Below are positions 1 to 8,318 of a DNA stretch of 60,168 nt, in pieces. The position numbers were made by a program, and so were the translations under genes. Location of the stretch: NCBI RefSeq assembly GCF_017996735.1, contig NZ_JAGOGJ010000030.1, positions 1 through 60,168 of the forward strand, in the 5' to 3' direction. Position 1 is the stretch's first letter, and the number at the start of each line of letters is the position of its first letter. Below the pieces are notes generated by a model. The model had not been told where the DNA came from, made no database searches, and saw only the letters and a list, made by a program, of their open reading frames with translations. Source of the stretch: Niveispirillum sp. (lineage in GTDB: Bacteria > Pseudomonadota > Alphaproteobacteria > Azospirillales > Azospirillaceae).

Positions 1-100
1 TTTCGGCACTGATCAGCCGGAACCAGCGCATCCAGCCTTCATAGGTCTCCTGGAAAATGATCGGGGAGTGGGACGACGCCATCCCCGTGACAAGCGGCAT
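1..100 (-). CDS. LigB-like class III extradiol dioxygenase, N-terminal part (cut by window edge)
   Basis: Only the first 33 codons are in the window; the gene continues to the left. The reading frame starts MPLVTGMASSHSPII and continues through a Trp-rich stretch (GWMRWFRL). The early Ser-His-Ser-Pro is the pattern in which LigB-type dioxygenases carry their first iron-binding histidine, here His11. It starts 2 bp after the stop of the paralogous gene at 103-1023, so the two are one transcript. Unlike that neighbour it keeps the histidine and is the more likely active subunit. Substrate unknown; family assignment rests on the N-terminus and on the adjacent paralogue. Confidence 0.6.
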   Translation of the reverse strand, partial: MPLVTGMASSHSPIIFQETYEGWMRWFRLISAE

Positions 101-102
101 GA

Positions 103-1023
103 TCAATTCTCCCAGGTGACGAAGGCGACGCCGGCCGCCGCATGGTGGATGGGCATGTAATCATGGACACGGGCAGGACAGCCGGCCTGATCCAGGGCAG
201 CAGCGGCGGCCGTCCACAGCCGGACCTCGGTCGTGCCGGCCAGCAGATTGCGCGACGGCACATCCCACACCCGGACAAGATCCGCCGACCGGCCCCGTTG
301 CAGGCGCGCCAGCACCCATTTGTCAAAGACATCATCAACCCAGCCGGCCATGTCGCCCTGCGGATCACCGGAAAGCCCGCCGCTGACCAGTAGGCCCAGA
401 CGCTTGTCGGTCAATGTCGCTGCCCGCGCCAGCGCCTGGCCCAGCCGGTGGATGCGGACCCCGGTCATGACGGGGGCGACATGGCAATTGATGCTGATCG
501 GGACGATGGGCAGCTCGCCCGCCAGCCGCGTGGCCGCCTCGATCAGGGCCGGCGTCGCCCCCTGGCCGGGATGGCCCACGGGTTTGAAGGCGCGGCGCGC
601 CTCCGCGATGTCGAAACCGTCCCGGACCAGTTCTTCCGCCAGGATATCGCCGACCGTCTCCTCGCACGCGAACACGTGCCGCTGCGGCGCCTCGCCCAGC
701 GCTGCGATGGCCGGGTCGCCCCACACCTCTCCCCCCACCTGCACATGGATCTGGGGAACATGGGAACTGTCGAACTGGCTGCCGCGATCGGCGGTGATCA
801 GGATCAACGCGTCCAGCCCGGCCCCGGCGATGGCCTGGCGTAAAGCCGAGAACCCTTGCGAAATCCGGGCCTCGTACCCGTCGAGCACCGAAGCATCCTC
901 GGTCCCGGAACGTTTGGGCTGGATTGCATCCTTCCGCAGAAAGCGGAAGACCGCCTCCCACTGCGCGCGCGGGCGGTAAAGAAGCGGCGAATAGCCGACG
1001 CCAGCCCCCATGATGATTGGCAT
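103..1023 (-). CDS. LigB-superfamily (class III extradiol dioxygenase-like) protein, probably without a metal site
   Basis: 306 residues. The fold-typical blocks are present: the N-terminal G-rich strand, PISINCHVAP near 175-184, SGGLSG near 214-219 and a C-terminal block around EVRLWTAAAA followed by a Gly-rich end. Three positions that normally hold catalytic or metal-binding residues differ: the SH of the N-terminus is YS (Tyr11), the DDQ/NDH-type motif is ADRG (residues 78-81), and GGLSH is GGLSG (Gly219). I therefore infer a catalytically inactive or structural partner of the dioxygenase encoded 2 bp downstream. The ATG at 1021-1023 is preferred over upstream in-frame starts because an AGGGGAGA ribosome site lies just before it. 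It is divergent from the Rieske dioxygenase operon. Confidence 0.7.
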   Translation of the reverse strand: MPIIMGAGVGYSPLLYRPRAQWEAVFRFLRKDAIQPKRSGTEDASVLDGYEARISQGFSALRQAIAGAGLDALILITADRGSQFDSSHVPQIHVQVGGEVWGDPAIAALGEAPQRHVFACEETVGDILAEELVRDGFDIAEARRAFKPVGHPGQGATPALIEAATRLAGELPIVPISINCHVAPVMTGVRIHRLGQALARAATLTDKRLGLLVSGGLSGDPQGDMAGWVDDVFDKWVLARLQRGRSADLVRVWDVPSRNLLAGTTEVRLWTAAAAALDQAGCPARVHDYMPIHHAAAGVAFVTWEN

Positions 1024-1115
1024 CTCGTCTCCCCTGCATCTTGCATGATTTTGAAGGGGTCCGGCTGCTGGCGGACCCGCGGTCCCTACCCGGTCAAAGG
1101 TTCGATCGACCGGGC

Positions 1116-1150
1116 TTGACAATAAATATTCTGCTAGCATAACTTATGTC
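1116..1150 (+). promoter_or_regulatory. Promoter with MarR-type palindrome, upstream of Rieske dioxygenase
   Basis: TTGACA at 1116-1121 is a consensus -35. A -10-like ATAACT/TAACTT follows at 17-18 bp. Overlapping the -10 is an imperfect palindrome, AGCATAA-C-TTATGTC, at 1136-1150. The block TGCTAGCATAACTTAT recurs at the promoter near 8246, and a perfect version of the palindrome is at 11172, which suggests a shared repressor. Confidence 0.6.
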
Positions 1151-1211
1151 AGCGGTGCAACACGGATTCCGACATCGCGTGCGGCACCGATTGCCCAGGA
1201 AAGGACAAATA

Positions 1212-2564
1212 ATGAATCACGACACCTTAGGGAGCGGCCTGGTCGATACCAGGGCCGGGCTGGTGGATCGCGCCATCTTCTCCGATCAGCAGATCTACGA
1301 GAAGGAGATGGAAACGGTCTTCAGGAAGTCCTGGCTTTTCGTCGGTCATGAAAGCCAGATCCCCAATAATGGCGATTACTTCCTGTCGCAGGCCGGGCGG
1401 GAACCGGTTGTGGTCACACGCGACCAGTCGGGCGAGGTCAATGTCCTTCTGAACCTCTGCACCCATCGCGGCATGCCGGTCTGCCGGTATGACAAGGGCA
1501 ACGCCAAGCGCTTCACCTGCCCCTATCATGGTTGGACCTTCTCCAATAATGGTGAGCTTTCGGGCGTCCCGCTGAACACGGAAGGCTATGGTGGCAAGCT
1601 GGAACGCTCGCGCTGGGGCCTGATCCGGGCACGGGTGGCGCGCTACTACGGCTCCATCTGGGCGACGTTCGACGAGGCAGCCCCCTCTTTCGAGGCCTTC
1701 CTGGGCGATATGGGTTGGTGGCTGCGCGAATTCATGATGGGCCCGGATGGCGAGGATGACGGGTTGGAGGTGATCGACGGCATCCTGAAATGCGAGATAC
1801 CCAGCAACTGGAAATTCGGCGCCGAAAACGCGGCCGGTGATCTCTACCATGATGTCAGCCATAAATCCGTACAGCGGGTCGGTCTGGCGCTGACGGGCCT
1901 GCGCGGCCGCCACACCTGGGACGCCGACAAGAACAAGTTCCGCATGCTGAACATCACCTTCCCGGCCGGCGGCCACGCCGTGCGTGGAAACCTGTATGAA
2001 CACGCGATGCGCGAATATTTCTCGCAATGGGGCGCCAATCCGGAGGTTGATGAATATTTCCGCGACGCCCATTACGCCCGCCAGAAGCGGGTTGGGGAGC
2101 GGGAGCGGCTGTTGAACCGGGGCGGCGTGGTCTTCCCGAACTTCGTCTATAACGCCGCCAACCGGACATCGGTCACCACCTGGATCCCGCGCGCACCGGG
2201 CCGGACGGAGGTCTGGAAATGGGTTTTCGTGCCGAAGAACGCGCCGCAGGTAGTCAAGGATGTAATGCGCAACTACCTGCTGCGCTATACCGGCCCGGCC
2301 GGCATGGTGGAACAGGATGATTTCGAGAATTGGGGATCGGCCCAGGTGGGTGCCGAAAGCGTCCTGGCCCGGCGCCTGCCCATGAATTACCAGCTCCGCC
2401 TGGGCGGCGAGGCGAAATGGGCCTGGCCCGAACCCTGGATCGGCGCCGGCGCCCTGGTCGATGAGGGTGTTTCCGAACATGCCCAGCGCATTTTTTATGA
2501 CCGCTGGTCGGAGATGATGACGGGCCAGCCCCGGCCTTTCCGCCGGGAGGCAGCCGCAGAATGA
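1212..2564 (+). CDS. Aromatic ring-hydroxylating dioxygenase, large (alpha) subunit
   Basis: 450 residues, the normal size for a Rieske non-haem iron oxygenase alpha subunit. The Rieske 2Fe-2S site is Cys83-x-His85 with Cys103-x2-His106 (CTH and CPYH, 17 residues apart). The mononuclear iron site is seen as Asp210 with His213 and His217 in GDLYHDVSH. The enzyme is expected to add O2 to an aromatic ring as cis-dihydrodiol or to hydroxylate it, in the cytoplasm, with electrons from a ferredoxin such as the one at 5670. The ATG at 1212 follows an AGGA-rich site and matches the usual family start; an upstream in-frame ATG at 1146 lacks one. It overlaps the beta subunit by ATGA. Substrate cannot be assigned. 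Confidence 0.9.
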   Translation: MNHDTLGSGLVDTRAGLVDRAIFSDQQIYEKEMETVFRKSWLFVGHESQIPNNGDYFLSQAGREPVVVTRDQSGEVNVLLNLCTHRGMPVCRYDKGNAKRFTCPYHGWTFSNNGELSGVPLNTEGYGGKLERSRWGLIRARVARYYGSIWATFDEAAPSFEAFLGDMGWWLREFMMGPDGEDDGLEVIDGILKCEIPSNWKFGAENAAGDLYHDVSHKSVQRVGLALTGLRGRHTWDADKNKFRMLNITFPAGGHAVRGNLYEHAMREYFSQWGANPEVDEYFRDAHYARQKRVGERERLLNRGGVVFPNFVYNAANRTSVTTWIPRAPGRTEVWKWVFVPKNAPQVVKDVMRNYLLRYTGPAGMVEQDDFENWGSAQVGAESVLARRLPMNYQLRLGGEAKWAWPEPWIGAGALVDEGVSEHAQRIFYDRWSEMMTGQPRPFRREAAAE

Positions 2565-3103
2565 CGACCGAGACGCAAGAAGCCATCGCCCTGCCCTTCC
2601 ACCCCGAACTGAAGGTCCGTGTGGAGGATTTCCTGGCCTATGAAGCCGAACTGCTGGACGAGCGCCAGTTCGACCGCTGGCTGGACCTGCTGGATGACGA
2701 CATCCACTACTGGATGCCGCTGGTGCGGAATTTCGAATTCAACCGGCCGCAGGACGAATATAGCCGTGCGCATCTGGATGCGGCCTGGTTCGATGAGGGC
2801 AAGCAGACCTTGTTGCAGCGCATCCGCCAGATTCAGGGCGGCGACCATTGGGCGGAAGAGCCCCTCTCACGCTCCACCCACATGACCACCAATATCCGCG
2901 TCGCCGCCGTGACGGAAACGCAAATCACCGTCAAGTGCCGCTTCCTGCTCTATGTGAACCGGCGGGAGGAAGAGGTGCGGCTGTTCGTCGGCAAGCGCAC
3001 CGACATCCTGCGGCCGGTTGGCGACGGTTTCCGCATCCTGAAACGATCCATCTTCCTGGATCAGAGCAAGATGCTGTTCAAGAACCTGACGACGTTCTTT
3101 TAA
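2561..3103 (+). CDS. Aromatic ring-hydroxylating dioxygenase, small (beta) subunit
   Basis: 180 residues, the typical size for the beta subunit, which has a cystatin/NTF2-like fold and supports the alpha3beta3 hexamer. Family features are the acidic N-terminal helix (DFLAYEAELLDERQFDRWL), the strand DDIHYWMPL, and the late block SIFLDQSKMLFKNLTTFF typical of the extreme C-terminus. Translation is coupled to the alpha subunit through a 4-bp ATGA overlap. It has no catalytic residues of its own. Confidence 0.9.
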   Translation: MTTETQEAIALPFHPELKVRVEDFLAYEAELLDERQFDRWLDLLDDDIHYWMPLVRNFEFNRPQDEYSRAHLDAAWFDEGKQTLLQRIRQIQGGDHWAEEPLSRSTHMTTNIRVAAVTETQITVKCRFLLYVNRREEEVRLFVGKRTDILRPVGDGFRILKRSIFLDQSKMLFKNLTTFF

Positions 3104-3182
3104 GGAAGCATAGGTCAGGTCGAGCCGCAGGCGAGCCCTGGCCTATGGTCAATTTCTTTCAAGTCTCGACAGGGGAACCCCC

Positions 3183-3968
3183 ATGACATCCACCAGTGCC
3201 GACGGATTCCGGCGGCGCCTGCGGGATCGCGCGCGTCTTGCAGGCAGCTTTATCAAGACGCCAAGCGGTCACGCGACTGAAATCCTGGGCGATCTCGGCT
3301 TTGACTTCGTCCTCATCGATGAGGAACATGGTCCCTTCGACCGCGCCGCCATCGACCTGCTGATGCTGGCAGCCCGGGCCGGCGGGATCGCCGGGCTGGT
3401 GCGGGTTTCCAGTCCCGCTTCGATCCTCGCCGCCCTCGACATGGGGGCGGCGGGCGTGGTCGTGCCGCATGTGAATTCGAGCGAACAGGCCAAGGCTGCC
3501 GTCGCCGCCGCGCGCTACGCCGGCGGCAGCCGGGGGTTCTCACCCTCGCCAAGGGCCGGGCGGTACGGGGCGCTGGGTCTGGCCGACCATGTCGCCCGGG
3601 CCGACGCGACCGCATCCGTGACCATCATGATCGAACATCCCGACGCACTCCGGAACCTGGAGGCCATCGTCGCCGTCCAGGGCGTGGATGCGCTGTTCCT
3701 GGGGCTGGGCGACCTTGCCGTCGCCATGGGAGAGAGTTCTGCCGAAGCGCCTGCCCTGCGGCGCGCGGCGGCAGAGATTTGCCGGACCGCGCAACGCCAC
3801 GGTCGGGCCCTGATGGCGACGGCCCCAAATGTCGAGGCGGGGGCCTGGCTTTTTGATCTTGGTGTCAGCGCCCTGGTCATCGGTTCCGATCAGGGGTTCC
3901 TGCGCAAAGCCGCCACCCAGCAGCTCCACGCTTTTCAATCCCTGCCCCGACAGGAGGTGGCACCATGA
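3183..3968 (+). CDS. HpcH/HpaI-type class II aldolase
   Basis: 261 residues. The sequence fits the metal-dependent pyruvate aldolase family: a glycine/serine-rich first strand (AGSFIKTPSGHATEIL), the DEEHGPFD block carrying the active-site histidine, LVRVSS with the substrate-binding arginine, and LFLGLGDLAVAMG with the metal-ligand aspartate. Members cleave 4-hydroxy-2-oxo acids to pyruvate and an aldehyde, which suits the end of an extradiol ring-cleavage route. It lies 79 bp after the dioxygenase beta subunit and overlaps the following cupin-like gene by ATGA, so the two are probably co-translated. A paralogue sits at 30128-30910. Macrophomate-synthase-like or rhamnonate-aldolase-like members share these motifs, so the exact substrate is open. 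Confidence 0.82.
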   Translation: MTSTSADGFRRRLRDRARLAGSFIKTPSGHATEILGDLGFDFVLIDEEHGPFDRAAIDLLMLAARAGGIAGLVRVSSPASILAALDMGAAGVVVPHVNSSEQAKAAVAAARYAGGSRGFSPSPRAGRYGALGLADHVARADATASVTIMIEHPDALRNLEAIVAVQGVDALFLGLGDLAVAMGESSAEAPALRRAAAEICRTAQRHGRALMATAPNVEAGAWLFDLGVSALVIGSDQGFLRKAATQQLHAFQSLPRQEVAP

Positions 3969-4891
3969 GTTCCACAGACGGAACCTTCGGCGACAACCGC
4001 CGGCTCACACTCGGCACCCATTGCCGCCCCGCCAGCTTCGTGCAGTTCTGCGCCGGCCCCCCGCAAATCCTGGAGGCGGACGGAACTCCGACCTGGATTG
4101 CGCGGGGCGCGAATTTTGTCGTCGCGGTCAGCCGCGTGGCGGAAGATGCACAGGTCGTCCAGCCGGATATTCCCGATGAATCGATGCTGCTGCTGTCACC
4201 GGCGGTCCCGGTAACGGTCGACACGGGCGCCGTGACCCGGGGGATCGGGGAAGAGGCGCTGGCCATTCTTCCCCCCGGTACCACCCGCATCACGGCGCAT
4301 GGCCCCGGCCTGATCGTGCGCATCCTTTCCGGCAACGCCACCTTCCTGCGCGACCGTGCGGCAAACGCCGCTGCCTATGCCGGGGATGTTCCGGATGTCG
4401 CCCCGCTGGAAAGCTGGCCCGCACCGCCGGACGGGTTCGGCCTGCGCGTCTACCGCTTGCGTGATCACATGGAAGATGTCGGGTTCGGCCGCATCTTCCG
4501 GTCTACCAACCTGATGGTGAATATTTTCCAGCCATCGACAGCCGCGCGGGACCCGGCACGGCTGAGCCCGCATGATCACGCCGATTTCGAACAGGGGTCG
4601 TTGACCCTGGATGGCGATTTCACTCATCACCTGCGCACGCCCTGGGGGGCAGACCGGAGCCAGTGGCGTGCGGATGAACATCTGGATTGTGCGGGCTGCT
4701 CCCTGGTCGTCATCCCGCCCCGGATGATCCACACGACAGGCTGGCACGGCGCCGATGCCCGGCTGGTCGATATCTTCGCACCACCCCGCGATGATTTCGC
4801 GCTGAAGGCGCGATGGGTACGCAACGCCAACGATTATCCGCTGCCACCCCGCCTGCTGCCGGGTGGGGCACCGGACGGGCGGATGGCGTGA
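3965..4891 (+). CDS. Cupin-like protein of unknown function (paralogue 1)
   Basis: 308 residues. No enzyme is recognised with certainty. The C-terminal half has a cupin-like pattern: HDHADFEQGSLTLDGDF near residue 200 (His/Glu spacing as in metal-binding cupins), then HLRTPWG and a later PPRMIHT block that could provide another histidine. A closely similar protein is encoded at 31680-32582; both share GRI-x-RSTN-x-MVN, the H-DFEQ motif, the PP-x-IHT block and a C-terminal NADDYP/NANDYP. Overlap with the aldolase stop indicates tight co-expression. A role as an isomerase or dioxygenase acting on the ring-cleavage product is inference only. Confidence 0.65.
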   Translation: MSSTDGTFGDNRRLTLGTHCRPASFVQFCAGPPQILEADGTPTWIARGANFVVAVSRVAEDAQVVQPDIPDESMLLLSPAVPVTVDTGAVTRGIGEEALAILPPGTTRITAHGPGLIVRILSGNATFLRDRAANAAAYAGDVPDVAPLESWPAPPDGFGLRVYRLRDHMEDVGFGRIFRSTNLMVNIFQPSTAARDPARLSPHDHADFEQGSLTLDGDFTHHLRTPWGADRSQWRADEHLDCAGCSLVVIPPRMIHTTGWHGADARLVDIFAPPRDDFALKARWVRNANDYPLPPRLLPGGAPDGRMA

Positions 4892-5077
4892 AGTCCGCAC
4901 CCCGGAACCGCTGGAGGAAGCGCGCGGCGATATGCTACCTTGCCCCTTGCAACAGGGTGGTGGATAGCCTGGTCCGGGGCTTTGAAGTGTATTGAACTCC
5001 AATGAAATGAACAGGATGTTCGGGGGCAGGCCCCGACGCGACAGGTTATCCGTCAGACAAAGGACTCGGGGAAATTC

Positions 5078-5599
5078 ATGGCCGCTCAAAAGAAAGCCGA
5101 GAAGGGCGGAAATTTCCGCGAACCTCATGATTACAAGGAACTGGAAACGATACTCGACCCTTTGTTCAAGGGCGAGATCGACTACCTTATCCGCATGATC
5201 CGGATGCGGGAGATTTATGCCATCGAACTGATGCTGGAGCCGGTGGGCCTCACCTTGAGCGCCTGGTATCCGCTGACCGTCCTGCGGGTGGAGGATGGCA
5301 TGTCGCAGCGCGAACTGGGCACCCGCCTGAACCTCAAGGATGCCGCCATCGGCAAGGCCATCGACGCCCTGGAGCGGGCGGGCCTGGTGATCCGGGAGAA
5401 GGACCCCGACGACCGGCGCAAGGCGCTTGTCTGCCTGACTGACGAGGGCAAGAAGATCGCCCGGTCGGTGGAAAAGATGCGCAAGAAATTCCAGTCGGCT
5501 GTCATCGACGGCTTCTCCGAACAGGAAAAGAACCTGTTCCGGGATCTGCTGGAACGGTCCTATGAAAATATCGGCAAGCTCATCGCATCGCAGAGCTGA
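5078..5599 (+). CDS. MarR-family transcriptional regulator
   Basis: 173 residues, with a winged helix-turn-helix between about residues 65 and 125: SQRELGTRLNLKDAAIGKAIDALERAGLV is the recognition region and DPDDRRKALVCLTDEGKK is the diagnostic wing. Long amphipathic N- and C-terminal helices provide the dimer interface. MarR proteins of catabolic clusters usually repress and release DNA on binding a pathway phenolic acid or CoA thioester. The best candidate targets are the three AGCATAA-N-TTATGCT palindromes at 1136, 8246 and 11172. ATG is preceded by GGGGAAATTC. The gene lies 186 bp after the cupin-like gene and may have its own promoter. Confidence 0.88.
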   Translation: MAAQKKAEKGGNFREPHDYKELETILDPLFKGEIDYLIRMIRMREIYAIELMLEPVGLTLSAWYPLTVLRVEDGMSQRELGTRLNLKDAAIGKAIDALERAGLVIREKDPDDRRKALVCLTDEGKKIARSVEKMRKKFQSAVIDGFSEQEKNLFRDLLERSYENIGKLIASQS

Positions 5600-5619
5600 A
5601 CCGGCGGAGCTGAACCGGC
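5593..5619 (+). repeat. Two tandem copies of a 13-bp unit over the MarR stop codon
   Basis: GAGCTGAACCGGC occurs at 5593-5605 and again at 5607-5619, one base apart. The first copy contains the TGA stop of the MarR gene. Probably a small slippage duplication without function. Confidence 0.6.
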
Positions 5620-5628
5620 AGCGGTGAA

Positions 5629-5651
5629 ACCGGCCTGAGAAACGGGCCGGT
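5629..5651. terminator. Hairpin between convergent MarR and ferredoxin genes
   Basis: ACCGGCC at 5629-5635 and GGCCGGT at 5645-5651 form a perfect 7-bp GC-rich stem with a 9-nt loop, placed between two convergent genes. There is no clear T-run, so function as a terminator is tentative. Confidence 0.4.
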
Positions 5652-5669
5652 CACCGCCGTTTCGCCGGA

Positions 5670-5984
5670 TCAATCCTCCGGCGCAATGGTGATGGTCAGC
5701 CCTTCCAGCGCCGGCGTATAGCGCAACTGGCAGGAAAGGCGTGAGGCATCGGTGCGGTACGCACTGCTGTCCAGCAGGTCGTTCTCGTCCGGCCCGACCG
5801 GCGGCAGGCCAACGGCGGCACTACCGTCAACATAGACATGGCAGGTGGCGCAGGAACAGCAGCCGCCGCACAGGGCCTGCAGGTCATCGAACCCCTGCTC
5901 CCGCAGGATTTCCATCACACTCATGCCGGGCTCGGCGGTGACGGTCCGTTCGGTTCCATTCCGGTCGATCACAGTCAGGGTCAT
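5670..5984 (-). CDS. 2Fe-2S ferredoxin, adrenodoxin/putidaredoxin type
   Basis: About 104 residues. The cluster ligands are in [10 protein letters not shown] (C-x5-C-x2-C) with the fourth Cys in RLSCQLR, and CATCHVYV is the characteristic block of the vertebrate-type ferredoxins. It should carry electrons from the flavoprotein reductase encoded 36 bp upstream to the Rieske oxygenases of this region. Two ATG codons are adjacent; the second (5982-5984) is 4 nt from AGGAGG and the first only 1 nt, so the second is chosen. Together with the next two genes it forms a minus-strand transcript VOC dioxygenase, reductase, ferredoxin. Confidence 0.92.
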   Translation of the reverse strand: MTLTVIDRNGTERTVTAEPGMSVMEILREQGFDDLQALCGGCCSCATCHVYVDGSAAVGLPPVGPDENDLLDSSAYRTDASRLSCQLRYTPALEGLTITIAPED

Positions 5985-6020
5985 CATTCCTCCTCTGGAT
6001 TTGGTCTTGGATACAGGTGC

Positions 6021-7262
6021 TCAATCGGCAAACTCCGCCACCAGCAGCTTGAGCGGCCGGGTGTCGTCCACCAGCAATTCCTCCGGTATGGCCATGCCGG
6101 CGGCCACCAGGGCGCGGCCCTGGACATAATCGGCGACCTTGTTCACGCAATCGATAGCCACGACACGCCCACGCTTCAGATAGACGATGCTGAAGGCGCG
6201 CTTCGCGGGATCACCGCGCAGCAGGGCCGTGTCATGGCCGGCCGAAAGCCCGACGGTCTGCAGCTTCAGATCATACTGGTTCGACCAGAACCAGGGCACG
6301 GCGTGATAGGGGGCGGGCGCACCGATGATCGACCTGACCGCCACCAGGGCCTGGTCATTGGCGTTCTGCACGGATTCAAGCCGGATGGGCGCACCGTCCG
6401 CGAACGGGTTGCCATGCGCGGCGCAGTCACCCACGGCATAGATGTCGGGCAGGCTGGTCCGGCTATATTCATCGACATCGACGCCGTTGCTGCCCACGGC
6501 ACCCGCCGCCAGCAGCGGTTCGACGGCGGGAATGATGCCGATGCCGACGATCACCATGCCGCAATCGATCACCTGGCCATCGGCCAGTTCCACGCCGCAC
6601 ACCCTGCCGTCACGCCCCTTGATGCCGGCGACCACGGCACCCAGCCGCATATCGACGCCATGGGCGCGATGCTCCGCCTCATAGAAGCGCGAAAGCGGTT
6701 CTCCCGCGACCCTGGCCAGCACCCGTGGCAGGGCTTCCAGCACCGTGACCTGCTTGCCCGCCTTGACCAGCGCCGCGGCCGCCTCCAGCCCGATATAACC
6801 GCCGCCGATCACCACGGCGCACGTCACGCCGTCCAGTTCCGCCATCAGCCCGTCGGCATCGGCCCGGTTACGCACCGTATGGATGCCCGCCAGATCGTAC
6901 CCAGGACAGCTCAGCCGTCTGGGCCGTCCACCCGTGGCCCAAATCAGGGTGCCATAGCCGATTGCCGCCCCGGCGGCAGTGGTCACGCGATGCGCCGTGG
7001 GATCAACGGTCGTCACGCGGGCGCCCAGGATCATCTCGATCCCCCTGTCCGCCCAATAGGTCACGGGCTTGATCAGGATGCGCTCGAACGGCTTTTCCCG
7101 CGCCAGATATTCCTTGGAAAGCGGCGGCCGTTCATAGGGCGGGTCAGGCTCTTCCGATATCACCGCCACGGTGCCGGTGAAATTATTCTGGCGAAGGGAT
7201 GCGGCCGCCTGCGCCCCGCCATGCCCGCCACCGACGATTACCACGTCGTAATGCTGGTCCAT
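6021..7262 (-). CDS. FAD-dependent NAD(P)H:ferredoxin reductase
   Basis: 413 residues from the ATG at 7260-7262, preceded by AGGTGAT. The N-terminal FAD-binding motif is [17 protein letters not shown], a second Rossmann motif [16 protein letters not shown] follows near residue 150, and IYAVGDCA near 275 is the second flavin-contact motif. The order and length match putidaredoxin/rhodocoxin reductases of Rieske and P450 systems. It lies 8 bp after the VOC dioxygenase and just before the ferredoxin. It is likely to feed both the alpha-beta dioxygenase and the VanA-like oxygenase, since neither has a reductase gene beside it. Confidence 0.92.
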   Translation of the reverse strand: MDQHYDVVIVGGGHGGAQAAASLRQNNFTGTVAVISEEPDPPYERPPLSKEYLAREKPFERILIKPVTYWADRGIEMILGARVTTVDPTAHRVTTAAGAAIGYGTLIWATGGRPRRLSCPGYDLAGIHTVRNRADADGLMAELDGVTCAVVIGGGYIGLEAAAALVKAGKQVTVLEALPRVLARVAGEPLSRFYEAEHRAHGVDMRLGAVVAGIKGRDGRVCGVELADGQVIDCGMVIVGIGIIPAVEPLLAAGAVGSNGVDVDEYSRTSLPDIYAVGDCAAHGNPFADGAPIRLESVQNANDQALVAVRSIIGAPAPYHAVPWFWSNQYDLKLQTVGLSAGHDTALLRGDPAKRAFSIVYLKRGRVVAIDCVNKVADYVQGRALVAAGMAIPEELLVDDTRPLKLLVAEFAD

Positions 7263-7270
7263 GGTATCAC

Positions 7271-8149
7271 CTAGCTCCGCAGGAAGGCGGAGCCCCAACT
7301 GTTGAGGGTCCGTTCCTCATGCACCCAGGTCTTGACGGGGCGCGACCCTACCACCTGTTCCAGTTCCGTGGAGAATTCCAGCCAGTTGCCGTCGGGATCG
7401 TTGATGAACAGGAACAGGTTGTTGCCGGGGCCATGCCGGCCCGGCCCCCAGCGCAGCTTGATATGGCGCGCGGCGAAACGGTCGGCCCAGTCCCGGATAT
7501 CTGTCCAGGTCGTGACGTCATAGCAAAGATGGTCCAGACGCTTGCGGGGCGCCCGGAACACCGCCAGACTGTGATGTTCCTCTCCGCAGCGCAGGAAGGC
7601 GGACGTCAGATCCTGCCCCTCATCCCTGACATAGTCGGAGGGGGTGAAACCGACAATGTCGCAATAGAAGCGGACCATCGCCGGCGCTTCGTCACTGGCG
7701 AAGACGATATGCTGCAACCGAGCAGCCCCGGCCATGTCGATTTCCTCAGCGGGATCGGCCACACCGAACAGCAGCACATTGCCGTCCGGATCGCTGAACC
7801 GGATGGCCGCACCAGACAATGCCTGTGACCGCGCCTCCACAACACTGATACCGGCTGATGCCAACCGCCCACGCAGATCCGAAAGGGCTTGCGCATACGG
7901 CACGGCAAAGATCGTATGGTCGACGTTATTGGCCGCACCGGGACCGATCATCAGCCGGCGCGCACCCAGCCGCCCCGTCCAGTGCCCATCCAGCCATTGC
8001 CCCTCATAGCCCAGCGCATCCTGATAGAAGCCGGCCAGTGCCTGCGGGTCGGGGGATGTCAGGGCGACCGCGGCCAAGTGAGCCCGCAGCAGCGGCGCGG
8101 CCGCCCCCGGCAATGCGACCGTAACCATCTCTCGATCATCGATTTGCAT
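7271..8149 (-). CDS. Class I (VOC-fold) extradiol dioxygenase
   Basis: 292 residues with two consecutive VOC domains. The C-terminal domain holds the likely iron triad: His in LQHIVF, His in LDHLCYD and Glu in NWLEFSTE, the arrangement of 2,3-dihydroxybiphenyl/catechol 2,3-dioxygenases. The N-terminal domain ([20 protein letters not shown]) lacks this triad, as usual. The ATG at 8147-8149 follows GGGAGAG. It is the first gene of the dioxygenase-reductase-ferredoxin transcript and diverges from the hydrolase gene at 8319, consistent with meta-cleavage followed by hydrolysis. A non-oxygenase VOC enzyme is possible but less likely. Confidence 0.75.
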   Translation of the reverse strand: MQIDDREMVTVALPGAAAPLLRAHLAAVALTSPDPQALAGFYQDALGYEGQWLDGHWTGRLGARRLMIGPGAANNVDHTIFAVPYAQALSDLRGRLASAGISVVEARSQALSGAAIRFSDPDGNVLLFGVADPAEEIDMAGAARLQHIVFASDEAPAMVRFYCDIVGFTPSDYVRDEGQDLTSAFLRCGEEHHSLAVFRAPRKRLDHLCYDVTTWTDIRDWADRFAARHIKLRWGPGRHGPGNNLFLFINDPDGNWLEFSTELEQVVGSRPVKTWVHEERTLNSWGSAFLRS

Positions 8150-8224
8150 ATCGCTCTCCCGTGGCGGCCACCCTTCCATCGGGCGGCGCGTTTTCCTTCA
8201 TGGCGCCTTCGGCACCAGGTATGC

Positions 8225-8260
8225 TTGACACGATAATGCTTTGCTAGCATAACTTATTAG
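8225..8260 (+). promoter_or_regulatory. Promoter with second copy of the MarR-type palindrome
   Basis: TTGACA at 8225-8230 and a -10-like ATAACT 18 bp later. The block TGCTAGCATAACTTAT is identical to that near 1131-1147. The palindrome AGCATAA-C-TTATTAG (8246-8260) is half degenerate. It serves the plus-strand FAH-hydrolase operon and may also influence the divergent VOC dioxygenase. Confidence 0.6.
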
Positions 8261-8318
8261 ATCATTGCAATAGGGCGCGATATCGGCACCGCGCACCGCA
8301 GAAATCCGGGAGGTTCAT

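Noticed and set aside
1227..2480. Long antisense open frame over the Rieske alpha gene (417 codons)
   Set aside because: It is a mirror frame of a GC-rich coding sequence with no family motif, while the plus strand encodes a clear Rieske protein with ribosome site.
5838..7274. Long plus-strand open frame over ferredoxin and reductase
   Set aside because: His/Gly/Asp-rich antisense translation without motifs; the minus strand carries complete FAD and 2Fe-2S signatures.
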